Shown here piece after piece: positions 1 through 11,306 of a stretch of DNA of 64,000 nucleotides. Positions within the stretch are counted from its first letter, which is position 1. Each line of letters begins with the position of its first letter. The position numbers and the translations under genes were made by a program. The notes under the pieces were generated by a model. That model made no database searches. It was not told the origin of the DNA and worked only from the letters and a program-made list of their open reading frames with translations. Source of the stretch: Propionivibrio sp. (GTDB taxonomy: Bacteria; Pseudomonadota; Gammaproteobacteria; Burkholderiales; Rhodocyclaceae); assembly GCF_017995515.1 (NCBI RefSeq), contig NZ_JAGOIT010000003.1, positions 1 to 64,000 of the forward strand, in the 5' to 3' direction.

Positions 1-353
1 AGGTTCTCCAGTCCCGGCCAGCCCTGTACCAGCGTCCACTGCACGAAGTCGTGCCAGTGCTCGCCGGCGCCGGCGCGCACGTACCAGGCGTCGGCGTCCT
101 CGGCAACCAGCGCTCGGCCGGGAATCGCCATGTGCAGCACGAGGCCGTCAAAGTCGCCGGACAACACGAGGTTGCTGCCGCCGCCGAGGATGAAGAGGCG
201 CGTGTCGCTGGGCGAACAGGTGTCGGCCAGCGCGGTCAGCTGATCGGCCGAGCTGATCCGCGCAAAAAGCGCGGCGTGTGCCGGTAGCGCCAGCGTGTTG
301 CGCCGTGCGAGGTTGGCGTCGCGTTCTACGAAATCCGGGAAGTGGCCGGGCAT
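1..353 (-). CDS. murB: UDP-N-acetylenolpyruvoylglucosamine reductase MurB, N-terminal part (cut by window edge)
   Basis: My translation from the ATG at 353 runs open to the window edge (about 117 residues). It contains the FAD-binding signature GGGSNLVLSGDFDGLVL typical of MurB, after an N-terminal segment with the NTLALPAHA motif. MurB is a cytoplasmic flavoenzyme that reduces UDP-GlcNAc-enolpyruvate to UDP-MurNAc with NADPH, the second committed step of peptidoglycan synthesis. The start lies 8 bases after the stop of the upstream TPR gene, so the two are probably co-transcribed. The catalytic C-terminal domain lies outside the window. Confidence 0.9.
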   Translation of the reverse strand, partial: MPGHFPDFVERDANLARRNTLALPAHAALFARISSADQLTALADTCSPSDTRLFILGGGSNLVLSGDFDGLVLHMAIPGRALVAEDADAWYVRAGAGEHWHDFVQWTLVQGWPGLEN

Positions 354-361
354 GCGCGAAT

Positions 362-2194
362 CTATCCGAAGCGTTCCAGGCAGTCGCGCAGCATTTCGTT
401 GAGGCGAATGAGCGCCGGCAGATCCCCGTCGGCTTTGGCGAGTGCGATCTGGGCGAGGATCAGCGAACGCCATTCGGAACTGTGCATCTCGGTCGCTTCG
501 AGCAGCGGTTTGAGCGCTTCGCGTGCTTCCTCCAATTTACCTTCCTTGACCAGCAGCTTGACCAATCCGGTGCGAGCGAAAAAATACCCCGGATCAATCT
601 CGGCTGCGCGTCGAACAAGCGTTGCCCAGCTTTCGAGCGGCTCGTTTTCGGCTTCGCGCAAGGTGGCGACGGAAGTCATCACGCGCGGGTAGTCCGGGTA
701 GCGAACGAGCAGCTGCTCCATGATCGCCCGGGCTTGGCTGATTTTCTGCTCGGCGATGTAGTCGAGCGCATTTTCATAAAGCTTGAAATCGGGCGGGGAG
801 AGAACGGTTTCTTCTTCCGTCGCATCGTTGTGAACCGTGAGCGCGAGTGGGCGAATCTCGGTAATCTTGCCGCCGATGAACATCGTGATCGGTGCGCCCT
901 GGGGGAGCAGATTGTCTTCGATCATCGACATTTGCAGTTGGCTGCGGACCGAATCGGGGCCGCAAGGCAGCGCCAGCAACAAAAGCATGGCATCCCGCGC
1001 AGCGGCTTGGCTGTCACCGTCATTCGCCGCCAGGTAGCGCAGCGCCGCGATCGCTAGCGTTCGCGCTCCCTTCCCGCCATTGAGCGCGGTCGCGACGAGA
1101 TAGTCGGGATGCGGCATCGGCGCTTGCCAGCGCTCGAACAGTTCGTCGTCACGGGCGAATTTCTCGGGGTGGAGCGACATGATGTGAGTGATCGGCCACC
1201 ATTGCGCCAAGATACCGATCTTCCAGTCCGGGGTCTCTCCACTAATGCGGCCGATGAGGCATTGTTGTATGAATTCGGCGTAGGCATCGTCTTCGTCGGC
1301 GATTTTTTCCAGTCGGGTGACGGCGTCGCCAAACCGCGACTGGCGCCAGGCGACCAGTGCGCCAAGATAGTGCAGGCGGTCGGCCGCTCCCGGAATCGCT
1401 TCGTTGAGCTCGCGAAGCCACGAGGCATCCAGCGCCTGTTGATAGAGATCTTCGGCACGCTCGAGTTGATCGAGCAGGATCGAAGTTTCCATCTGGTAAC
1501 GCGCTTCGTCCCGCGTGGATGTCTTGAGGGCAAGCAGCCGTCCTGCCATTGCCGTCGCGGCGGCTTTGCCGTCGAGCCAGAGACGAAGCGCGGTCAGCCA
1601 GCAAAGTGCGAAGAAGTTATCGGGATCATCTTGCAGAACAGATTCGAACAACCCGACGGCTTGCTCGATTCTTCCGGCGGCGAACACGGTCAGGGCGTAA
1701 TTGTTCTGCGCTGCGGGGTGCTGGATCGACGCCACCAGCGCACCCGCCTCCTCGATTCGTCCGACCGCCATCAATACCCGGCTCAGATCGACGCGTATCC
1801 CTTCTTCACCGCTGAGCGCCTGCCCCCCGGCCGAGGTGCGCAATTCGTCCAGATCGACGTCGCAGGCTTTCCCCAAGGCGGTGAGGCGTTGTTCGGCGTG
1901 GATAAAGAAATAGAGATAATCCCCATTGCTGCTGTCAGAAAGCGCTTCGAAGGCCGGGACGCTATTGGGCGAAGCCTCGCACCACTCCCAGGCGGCCAAA
2001 ACGGCCTGATTGGCGTCGCCGCTTTGCCAGGCAATTTCGAAAGCCAAACGTCGCAAGGGCTTGAAGCCCGGAAAGGCGGACAACAGGCGCGCGAGTCTCG
2101 TGTGTGCCTCGCCGAATTCGCCGCGCTCGACGCAGCGCTCGATTGCTTGCATCTGAGCGGGTTGGGGGCGTTCGGGGGTCGGGGTCTTCTTCAT
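362..2194 (-). CDS. TPR-repeat protein of unknown function
   Basis: About 610 residues, almost all alpha-helical with repeated TPR-like helix pairs, for example ALTVFAAGRIEQAVGLFESV near residue 165 and a C-terminal set with EAREALKPLLE. No signal peptide or membrane segment is visible, so it is probably a cytoplasmic scaffold. I chose the ATG at 2194, which has AAAGGA 10 bases upstream. A longer reading frame from a TTG at 2221 has no comparable ribosome site. It sits between metH and murB on the same strand with short gaps and may belong to their operon. No enzymatic motif was recognised. Confidence 0.7.
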   Translation of the reverse strand: MKKTPTPERPQPAQMQAIERCVERGEFGEAHTRLARLLSAFPGFKPLRRLAFEIAWQSGDANQAVLAAWEWCEASPNSVPAFEALSDSSNGDYLYFFIHAEQRLTALGKACDVDLDELRTSAGGQALSGEEGIRVDLSRVLMAVGRIEEAGALVASIQHPAAQNNYALTVFAAGRIEQAVGLFESVLQDDPDNFFALCWLTALRLWLDGKAAATAMAGRLLALKTSTRDEARYQMETSILLDQLERAEDLYQQALDASWLRELNEAIPGAADRLHYLGALVAWRQSRFGDAVTRLEKIADEDDAYAEFIQQCLIGRISGETPDWKIGILAQWWPITHIMSLHPEKFARDDELFERWQAPMPHPDYLVATALNGGKGARTLAIAALRYLAANDGDSQAAARDAMLLLLALPCGPDSVRSQLQMSMIEDNLLPQGAPITMFIGGKITEIRPLALTVHNDATEEETVLSPPDFKLYENALDYIAEQKISQARAIMEQLLVRYPDYPRVMTSVATLREAENEPLESWATLVRRAAEIDPGYFFARTGLVKLLVKEGKLEEAREALKPLLEATEMHSSEWRSLILAQIALAKADGDLPALIRLNEMLRDCLERFG

Positions 2195-2230
2195 CTTGAC
2201 TTGGTCCTTTCGGCGTTTCAAACGATGTCG

Positions 2231-5911
<3,681 letters not shown>

Positions 5912-5932
5912 TGATAAACCTCGAAAATGAAA

Positions 5933-5964
5933 AAACCCGTTCAGCCTCATCAGCGAACGGGTTT
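5933..5964 (-). terminator. Intrinsic terminator in the metH leader (riboswitch expression platform)
   Basis: A perfect 10-bp stem (GAACGGGTTT at 5955-5964 against AAACCCGTTC at 5933-5942) is followed on the minus strand by a T-rich tract. It lies between the SAM-II aptamer and the metH start, so it would stop transcription before metH. The aptamer 3' end is only about 20 bases away, which fits a transcription-attenuation platform. Confidence 0.8.
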
Positions 5965-5987
5965 CGGAAAATCGTCGAATCACGCGC

Positions 5988-6040
5988 GCTTTAGCCAGAT
6001 TTGTAACGCGCCTGCAAGCTGAACTTCAAATCGGCGCGGA
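5988..6040 (-). ncRNA. SAM-II (SAM_alpha) riboswitch aptamer
   Basis: On the minus strand, P1 is CGCGCC (6033-6038) pairing with GGCGCG (6007-6012). The P1 loop begins with GATTTG (6027-6032), which pairs with CAAATC (5998-6003) beyond P1, forming an H-type pseudoknot of two perfect 6-bp helices. The loop end TTGCA and the trailing GCTAAA (5990-5995) match conserved SAM-II positions as I recall them from the metX class. Position upstream of metH fits its known regulon. The match was made by eye; a covariance-model search would settle it. Confidence 0.85.
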
Positions 6041-6067
6041 CCGGAAAACCGGCCAAGCAAGGGCGTG

Positions 6068-6096
6068 AATCTACGCGGCAAGCCCTTGATTGTCAA
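6068..6096 (-). promoter_or_regulatory. Sigma70-type promoter of metH
   Basis: Minus strand TTGACA (-35, 6091-6096) and TAGATT (-10, 6068-6073) are separated by exactly 17 bases. Transcription would start near 6061, about 20 bases before the riboswitch aptamer. The -35 is a perfect consensus. Confidence 0.75.
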
Positions 6097-6135
6097 TCCA
6101 AAGCGCCTTGCGCAGCGGACTCTTCAGGGTGAGCA

Positions 6136-7470
6136 TCAAGCGCCTGCGGCCGCGTCGTATTTGCCGAGGTGATACCAGTCGATCTTGCGCGTGCCGAGCA
6201 TCAGGCCGGCGAGCGCGAGGAAGAGCAGCAGCGAGCCGAGGAGCAGCGCGTTCTGTTCCGAGCGCAGGATGCCGTAGAGCGCGGCGTACAGGATCGTCAG
6301 CGCGCCGCCGAAGCCGAGGCCGCGCCACCAGGCGCGCAGGATCGCCGCCAGATAGACGCCGATCAGGACGATCGATGCCGCCGCCGCGGCGAGGTAGGCG
6401 AGCGGGAAGGCGATGTGTTCGGAGAGACTGGTCAGCAGCAGGAAGAACACCGCCTGCGCCAGTCCGACGAGCAGGTACTGGATCGGGTGGATCGGCAAGG
6501 TGCGCAGGTGCTCGAACATGAAGAAGGCAGCGAAGCTGAGGACGATGAACAGCACGCCGTACTTCACCGCGCGCAGCGCCTGGCGATAGATGTCAACGGG
6601 ATCGATCAGGCGCACTTCAAAGCCGTCGGCTCCCGCCTTGACCGGATCGCCCGCGGCGTTGGAGGCGAGCGCGGTGGTCGCCCAGCGCGCCGAGAAGCCG
6701 TCTTTCGCCACCTCACGGCTGCGCGGCAGATAGTTGCCGCCAAAGCTCGGATGCGGCCAGTTGCCTTTCAGCTCCGCCGTCGTCGTTTCGCCGACGGGGA
6801 CGAAGTCGAAGCTGCCGGTGCCGGCGAGGGCCAATTCCACGCGGAAGGGGAGCGTCGCGGGACGCGCACCGTCGATCTGTTCGGCGAGCGCGTGGAAGCC
6901 GTTCCTTGCCTCGCCGGCCTTCGAGCCACGGTGCGGCGTGAGCGCCGCGCCGGCCAGCACGATCTTCGGCGCGCCCGTGATCCCGCGCGCGTCGGCGACG
7001 CTCACCGAGAGCACCGGTGCGCCCCACGACAAGACCGCATTCTGGCCGAGCGTCGGCAGCGCCGCGGGGCCGGGCAGGTCGAAGCTGCCGGTGATGCCGC
7101 CCTGCATTTCGAAGACGGCGGTTTCGTGCAGCCCGTAGGCGCGCTTCTCGACGTTCAGCCCACCCTTGAAGTCGAGCTGGCGCGGCAGGACGGTGATCGT
7201 GTGCGTGCGTTTTCGGCGCACCGATTTCTTGCGCGTCTCGCCGTTCACCTCCTCGACCTGCTCGTCGTCGTATTCCTCGACGACGGGAATCGTCAGCATC
7301 GGGCCGCTGACCGACTGCTCGCCGGCCGAACTGGCGGCGATCGCCCGGATGGCTTCGGCCCGGTGCAGCGTGCGCTCGTCGATCGTGTGCTCGATCATCG
7401 CGAGCGGGATCAGCAGCAGGGCGCCGATCAGCGCCAGCAGCGCACATTTCAGGAACAGCGGGTTCTTCAT
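6136..7470 (-). CDS. creD: Inner membrane protein CreD
   Basis: 444 residues. There is an N-terminal membrane segment (residues 7-24), a large periplasmic region with the family signature TIDERTLHRAEAI, and a C-terminal cluster of four to five membrane helices (from about 320). This is the architecture of CreD, an inner membrane protein of the CreBC regulon linked in enterobacteria and pseudomonads to envelope integrity and beta-lactam response. Its biochemical role is unknown. The ATG has GGAGA upstream. It follows creC by about 115 bases on the same strand, giving the order creB-creC-creD without a neighbouring creA. Confidence 0.9.
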   Translation of the reverse strand: MKNPLFLKCALLALIGALLLIPLAMIEHTIDERTLHRAEAIRAIAASSAGEQSVSGPMLTIPVVEEYDDEQVEEVNGETRKKSVRRKRTHTITVLPRQLDFKGGLNVEKRAYGLHETAVFEMQGGITGSFDLPGPAALPTLGQNAVLSWGAPVLSVSVADARGITGAPKIVLAGAALTPHRGSKAGEARNGFHALAEQIDGARPATLPFRVELALAGTGSFDFVPVGETTTAELKGNWPHPSFGGNYLPRSREVAKDGFSARWATTALASNAAGDPVKAGADGFEVRLIDPVDIYRQALRAVKYGVLFIVLSFAAFFMFEHLRTLPIHPIQYLLVGLAQAVFFLLLTSLSEHIAFPLAYLAAAAASIVLIGVYLAAILRAWWRGLGFGGALTILYAALYGILRSEQNALLLGSLLLFLALAGLMLGTRKIDWYHLGKYDAAAGA

Positions 7471-7584
7471 GGCTTGTCTCCGTGGGGTTGGGTCGGAGGC
7501 CAGTGTGGCCGGGCGATGTGTGCACCGGATGCGCCTGCATGAAGGGCGCGTGAAGCGAATGTGAAGCGCCTTCTGGCGCCGTGT

Positions 7585-9042
7585 TCAGGCAGCGGTTTGC
7601 TGGCCGGCGATGGTCAGCGTGGCGATTGCGCCGCCATCCGCTGCGTTGTCGAGCGAGACCTTGCCGTCGTGCAAAGTGGCGATCTCGCGCACGAGCGGCA
7701 GGCCGAGGCCGGTGCTCTTGGGCGTTCCATTGGGGCGGGGGAGCGAGAAGAAGCGCTCGAAGAGACGCGCGCGGGCGTACTCGGGAATGCCGGCGCCGTG
7801 ATCGCGTACGCCAAGGACAATCTGCCCGCCTCCTGCCGTCGCGGTGATCTCGACGGTGCTTCCCGCCGGGGAGAAGTCCAGGGCGTTCTGCACCAGATTG
7901 CCCAGCGCGAGACCGAGCAGGAAACGATCGCCGTTCGCCGTGAGGCTCGCATCGGCGGCCGAGAACGAAAGCGAGACATCGCGTTGTTCGGCGAGGGGCG
8001 CCAGGGCTTCCTCGATAGTGTCGAAGAGCGCCTTGAGCGGGAATTGCGCACGCGATTCGAGTTGTCTCAGCTGTTCGAGCTGGGCGAGGCGCAGCAGCTT
8101 GTCGATCAGCGCCTGCAGACGTTCGCTTTGTGCCTGCACATTGGCGGCGAAGCGCTGCCGTTCGGCCGGCGGAAGGTCGTCCTCACCGAGCAGCTCGGCG
8201 GCGCCGCGGATGGCGGCGAGCGGGCTCTTCATCTCGTGCGTCATGTGCTGGACGTAGTGCTCAACGTAGGCGCGGCCGTCGACTTCATCCCTTAACTGCG
8301 CGAGCGCGCGCGCCAGCGTGCCGATCTCGTCCTTGCCCTTCGCCGGCGGTTCGGCCGGTTGGCCGGCCGCGAGGGCGCGCGCGTAGCGGACGAGGCGTCC
8401 GAGCGAAACGCTGAGCCAGGCGGTGAACAGTCCGCCGATCAGCAGGGTCGCGCCAAGGAGCAGCAGCCCTTGCCGGAGCACCGCGTTCTCGCCGCGGGCG
8501 ATGATCGGCGTCAGCGTGCGCGACGGCTTGGCGACGGTGACGACGCCGACGATCGCGCTGCCGGGGTCGTTCGTTTGATGGACGGGCGCGGCGACGTGCA
8601 TGACGCTGCTCGTGCTGTCGTCGGGATCGTCGCGCGTCGAGCGGCTGCCGTATTCGCCGCGCAGCGTGCGGTAGACGTCGCGCCAGTCGCCGTAGTTCTC
8701 GCCGATGGCCTGGTGTTCGGAGTCGTAGCGCACGATGCCTTGTGCGTCGGTGACGTAGATGCGGAAATCGAGCGTCTGCTTTTCCAGCCCCCAGATCGTG
8801 GCCTTGACCGGGCGGCGGCGATACGCCTCGACGCTTTCGGAAAAACGTCCTGCCGGCAGGCGGTTGGCGAGCAGATCGTCGCGTGCGAGTTCGGCGAGCA
8901 GGTTGGCGCTGTCGACCATCACGTCCTCCACCGCGTCGCGCACGCCGGGTTTGACCTCGGAGACGAAGACGCGCAGGAGGAACCAGCCCGAGAGACCGAC
9001 GATCAGGAAGTAGCCGAGGAAAACGCGCGCCCAGAGCTTCAT
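7585..9042 (-). CDS. creC: Sensor histidine kinase CreC
   Basis: About 485 residues. Features: N-terminal membrane helix (7-25), periplasmic sensor region, second helix near 190-212, HAMP-like linker, HisKA with phospho-accepting His269 in HMTHEMKSPLAAI, and HATPase_c with the N, G1 and G2 boxes (LGNLVQNALDFS, GVRDHGAGIP, GTPKSTGLGLPL). It would phosphorylate CreB. The ATG at 9042 overlaps the creB stop by four bases (ATGA), showing translational coupling. The longer in-frame extension to 9177 lies inside creB and is rejected. Confidence 0.93.
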   Translation of the reverse strand: MKLWARVFLGYFLIVGLSGWFLLRVFVSEVKPGVRDAVEDVMVDSANLLAELARDDLLANRLPAGRFSESVEAYRRRPVKATIWGLEKQTLDFRIYVTDAQGIVRYDSEHQAIGENYGDWRDVYRTLRGEYGSRSTRDDPDDSTSSVMHVAAPVHQTNDPGSAIVGVVTVAKPSRTLTPIIARGENAVLRQGLLLLGATLLIGGLFTAWLSVSLGRLVRYARALAAGQPAEPPAKGKDEIGTLARALAQLRDEVDGRAYVEHYVQHMTHEMKSPLAAIRGAAELLGEDDLPPAERQRFAANVQAQSERLQALIDKLLRLAQLEQLRQLESRAQFPLKALFDTIEEALAPLAEQRDVSLSFSAADASLTANGDRFLLGLALGNLVQNALDFSPAGSTVEITATAGGGQIVLGVRDHGAGIPEYARARLFERFFSLPRPNGTPKSTGLGLPLVREIATLHDGKVSLDNAADGGAIATLTIAGQQTAA

Positions 9043-9731
9043 GGCGCGAGGCTGTAGCCGATCCCGCGATGCGTGACGATGGGTTCGCCGATCGGGTCGA
9101 CCGCGCGCAGCTTGGCGCGCAGCGTCTTGACATGGGTGTCGATGCTGCGGTCGCTCGTCTCGGGCGCATCGGACCACACGCGGTCCATGATCTGCTCGCG
9201 CGTGAACACGCGGCCCGGTGACGAGAGCAGCAGCGCGAGCAGCAGGTATTCATAGCGCGTGAGGTCGAGCGTCTGTGCGCGGAAGACGATGCGCATGCCC
9301 GCCGCATCGTGCTGCCAGGTGGTCGCCGGCTCCATTGCTTCCGTGCCGCGCGAGCGTGCCTCGCGGCGGAGTATGGCGCGCACGCGCGCGGCGACCTCGC
9401 GCGGCGAGAAGGGCTTTGTCACGTAGTCGTCGGCGCCGAGTTCGAGGCCGAGGATGCGGTCGATCTCCTCGGCGCGGGCGGTGAGGAAGATGACCGGCAC
9501 ATCGCGCCGTTCGGGCAGGGCGCGGATCTGTTTCAGCACTTCGAAGCCCGTGGTGTCGGGCAGGCCGACGTCGAGGATGACGAGATCGGCTTCGGTCGCG
9601 CGGAGTGTGGCTATCGCTTCACTGCCCAGCGCGACGTGGCAGACGTCGAAGCCTTCGCTGCCCAGCGCGTAGAGCAGCGTATCGGCGATCGCCTGTTCGT
9701 CTTCGACGAGGATGATTTTCTGGCGTTGCAT
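9039..9731 (-). CDS. creB: Response regulator CreB (OmpR/PhoB family)
   Basis: 230 residues. The receiver domain has acidic residues near 10-12, phospho-acceptor Asp54 in LVILDVGLPD and the conserved Lys in YVTKPFSPRE. The C-terminal winged helix has the DNA-contact region RSIDTHVKTLRAKLR. It is the cognate partner of CreC, with which it overlaps by four bases. As a transcription factor it probably controls creD and other genes. E. coli CreB binds TTCAC-type repeats; I did not find a clear copy here. Confidence 0.93.
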   Translation of the reverse strand: MQRQKIILVEDEQAIADTLLYALGSEGFDVCHVALGSEAIATLRATEADLVILDVGLPDTTGFEVLKQIRALPERRDVPVIFLTARAEEIDRILGLELGADDYVTKPFSPREVAARVRAILRREARSRGTEAMEPATTWQHDAAGMRIVFRAQTLDLTRYEYLLLALLLSSPGRVFTREQIMDRVWSDAPETSDRSIDTHVKTLRAKLRAVDPIGEPIVTHRGIGYSLAP

Positions 9732-9817
9732 GGGCGGACAGGAAGCGGGAGTGACGGGACGAGCAACGCTACCCGAAAGTCATCCCGCCGCCAACAACGT
9801 CGGGCGTGTGTTCGGCC

Positions 9818-10525
9818 TTACTTCAGTGCGCCGAACACCTTCTTGAGCAGGCTCGAACCGGTGCCGATCGGGTCCTTGCGGATCGACTTTTCCTGTTCGG
9901 CGATCATCAGGAAGAGCCCGTCCAGCGCCTTCTGGGTGACGTAGGTATCGAGGTCGGCGTCCTGCTCGCTCATCAGCCCAAGCTTCGCGGCCTGTCCGGC
10001 GTACTTGTTGTACTGCCCGGCGAGGTCGACCTTGGCGGTTGCCGTCTTGACGATGGGCAGGAACCTGGCGCCGATGTCCTTCGACGTCGTGCGCTTGAAA
10101 TACTGCGTCGCCGCGTCGTCGCCGCCGGTGAGGATGCTGCGCGCGTCGTCGAAGCTCATCGACTTAACCGCGTTGGTCAGGATCGGCTTGGCTTCGACGA
10201 CGGCCATCTCGGCGGCGCGGTTCATCGTCTCGATCAGCTCGTCGGCCTGCTTCTTCATGCCGAAGGTGCGCATCATCTTCTCGGCCGTTTGCGCGGATTT
10301 CGGCAGCGGTATCTTCACGCGCTTGTCGCCGAGAAAGCCGTTCTTCTGGCCAAGCTGGCTGATCGCGATGTCGGCGCCGCGCGTCAGCGCCTCCTTGAGA
10401 CCGGACGAGGTGTCGGTTGCCGACAGGTCGCCCACGCCGGCGGCCGACGTGGGCAAGCTGAAGGCCAGCACACAGGCGATACCGAGTGCCTTGATCGTCC
10501 CGGCGATGTTTCTGGCGATGCTCAT
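9818..10525 (-). CDS. DUF4197 family exported protein
   Basis: About 235 residues with a signal peptide (hydrophobic segment about 10-24, cleavage after TSAAG-like residues). The mature domain matches DUF4197 by its pattern: SGLKEALTRGADIAI, then VKIPLPKSAQ and KSMSFDDARSILTGGDDAATQYF. Function is unknown; it is expected in the periplasm. The ATG at 10525 follows a strong AGGGAGAG ribosome site, so the upstream in-frame start at 10549 is rejected. It stands alone between creB and a minus-strand membrane protein. Confidence 0.8.
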   Translation of the reverse strand: MSIARNIAGTIKALGIACVLAFSLPTSAAGVGDLSATDTSSGLKEALTRGADIAISQLGQKNGFLGDKRVKIPLPKSAQTAEKMMRTFGMKKQADELIETMNRAAEMAVVEAKPILTNAVKSMSFDDARSILTGGDDAATQYFKRTTSKDIGARFLPIVKTATAKVDLAGQYNKYAGQAAKLGLMSEQDADLDTYVTQKALDGLFLMIAEQEKSIRKDPIGTGSSLLKKVFGALK

Positions 10526-10622
10526 GCGTCTCTCCCTGGAAAAGGACAATGGTCGTCAAAGGGAGAGACTATGCTTGCGTCGCGCGGCCCGGCAAGTAAA
10601 CAAGTGTGAAGGGGTCGGGCTT

Positions 10623-11192
10623 TCAGTCCGTTTCGTCGCCGCTGCGCGGCGTCATCGCGGCGCTCAGCAGCTTCATCGGGTCGGTCTCGTGGGCCTTGGC
10701 GAGGGTTTCGATCGTATCGGTGGCGTCCACCCGCGCCACACCGGCCTCGGCAAAGCGTGCCGTGAGCTCCGCCGTGGTAACGCCGACGACCGGCGCCAGA
10801 TCCTTGAGCGGCGCGCGCATGACCGCCGTGATCGTCGAACGCATCGGGTTTGGCTGCTGGCTGGACGACGGATAGAGGAAAGCGAGCGAGATGACCAGCG
10901 TCAGCACGAGCAGGATATGCGTCCGGCTCTGCTTCATCATCAAGCCTAGCGGACGGCGATGGCGCAGGAGATGCAGCACGGCGGCGACGACGAAGCCCAT
11001 GCCCAGCCACTCGTGCATGGCCTGGACTTCGCCCTTGTAGAGGTGGAAGAACATCATCACGCCGGTGACGCAGACGACGATGGCCGTCGCCGCGGTCAGC
11101 GGCGTCGAGTACTTCTTGAGCAGCGCGTCGGCATTGCTCGCCGCATCGGCCGGCTGGTTCGTGGGTGATGAGGTGGTGATTGCGTTCGTCAT
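10623..11192 (-). CDS. DUF4405-like small membrane protein
   Basis: 189 residues. Three hydrophobic helices (about 33-52, 65-80, 92-107) carry histidines at positions suited to haem or metal binding (FFHLYKG, MHEWLGMG, LHLLRHRR), as in DUF4405 and small cytochrome b-like proteins. The C-terminal soluble part (PLKDLAPVVGVTTAELTARF) resembles a small helical domain. Function is unknown. An electron-transfer or membrane-anchor role is only an inference from the histidine pattern. Confidence 0.7.
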   Translation of the reverse strand: MTNAITTSSPTNQPADAASNADALLKKYSTPLTAATAIVVCVTGVMMFFHLYKGEVQAMHEWLGMGFVVAAVLHLLRHRRPLGLMMKQSRTHILLVLTLVISLAFLYPSSSQQPNPMRSTITAVMRAPLKDLAPVVGVTTAELTARFAEAGVARVDATDTIETLAKAHETDPMKLLSAAMTPRSGDETD

Positions 11193-11306
11193 GGTTGTTC
11201 TCAGGGAGGGGTGATCGACGCGCGCAGTATGGCAAGCAGATATATCCCGTCTGTTTCAAGAAACCGCGTGGATGTTTCAGGATATTTCGGCGCTGCCGAT
11301 GGGTGG

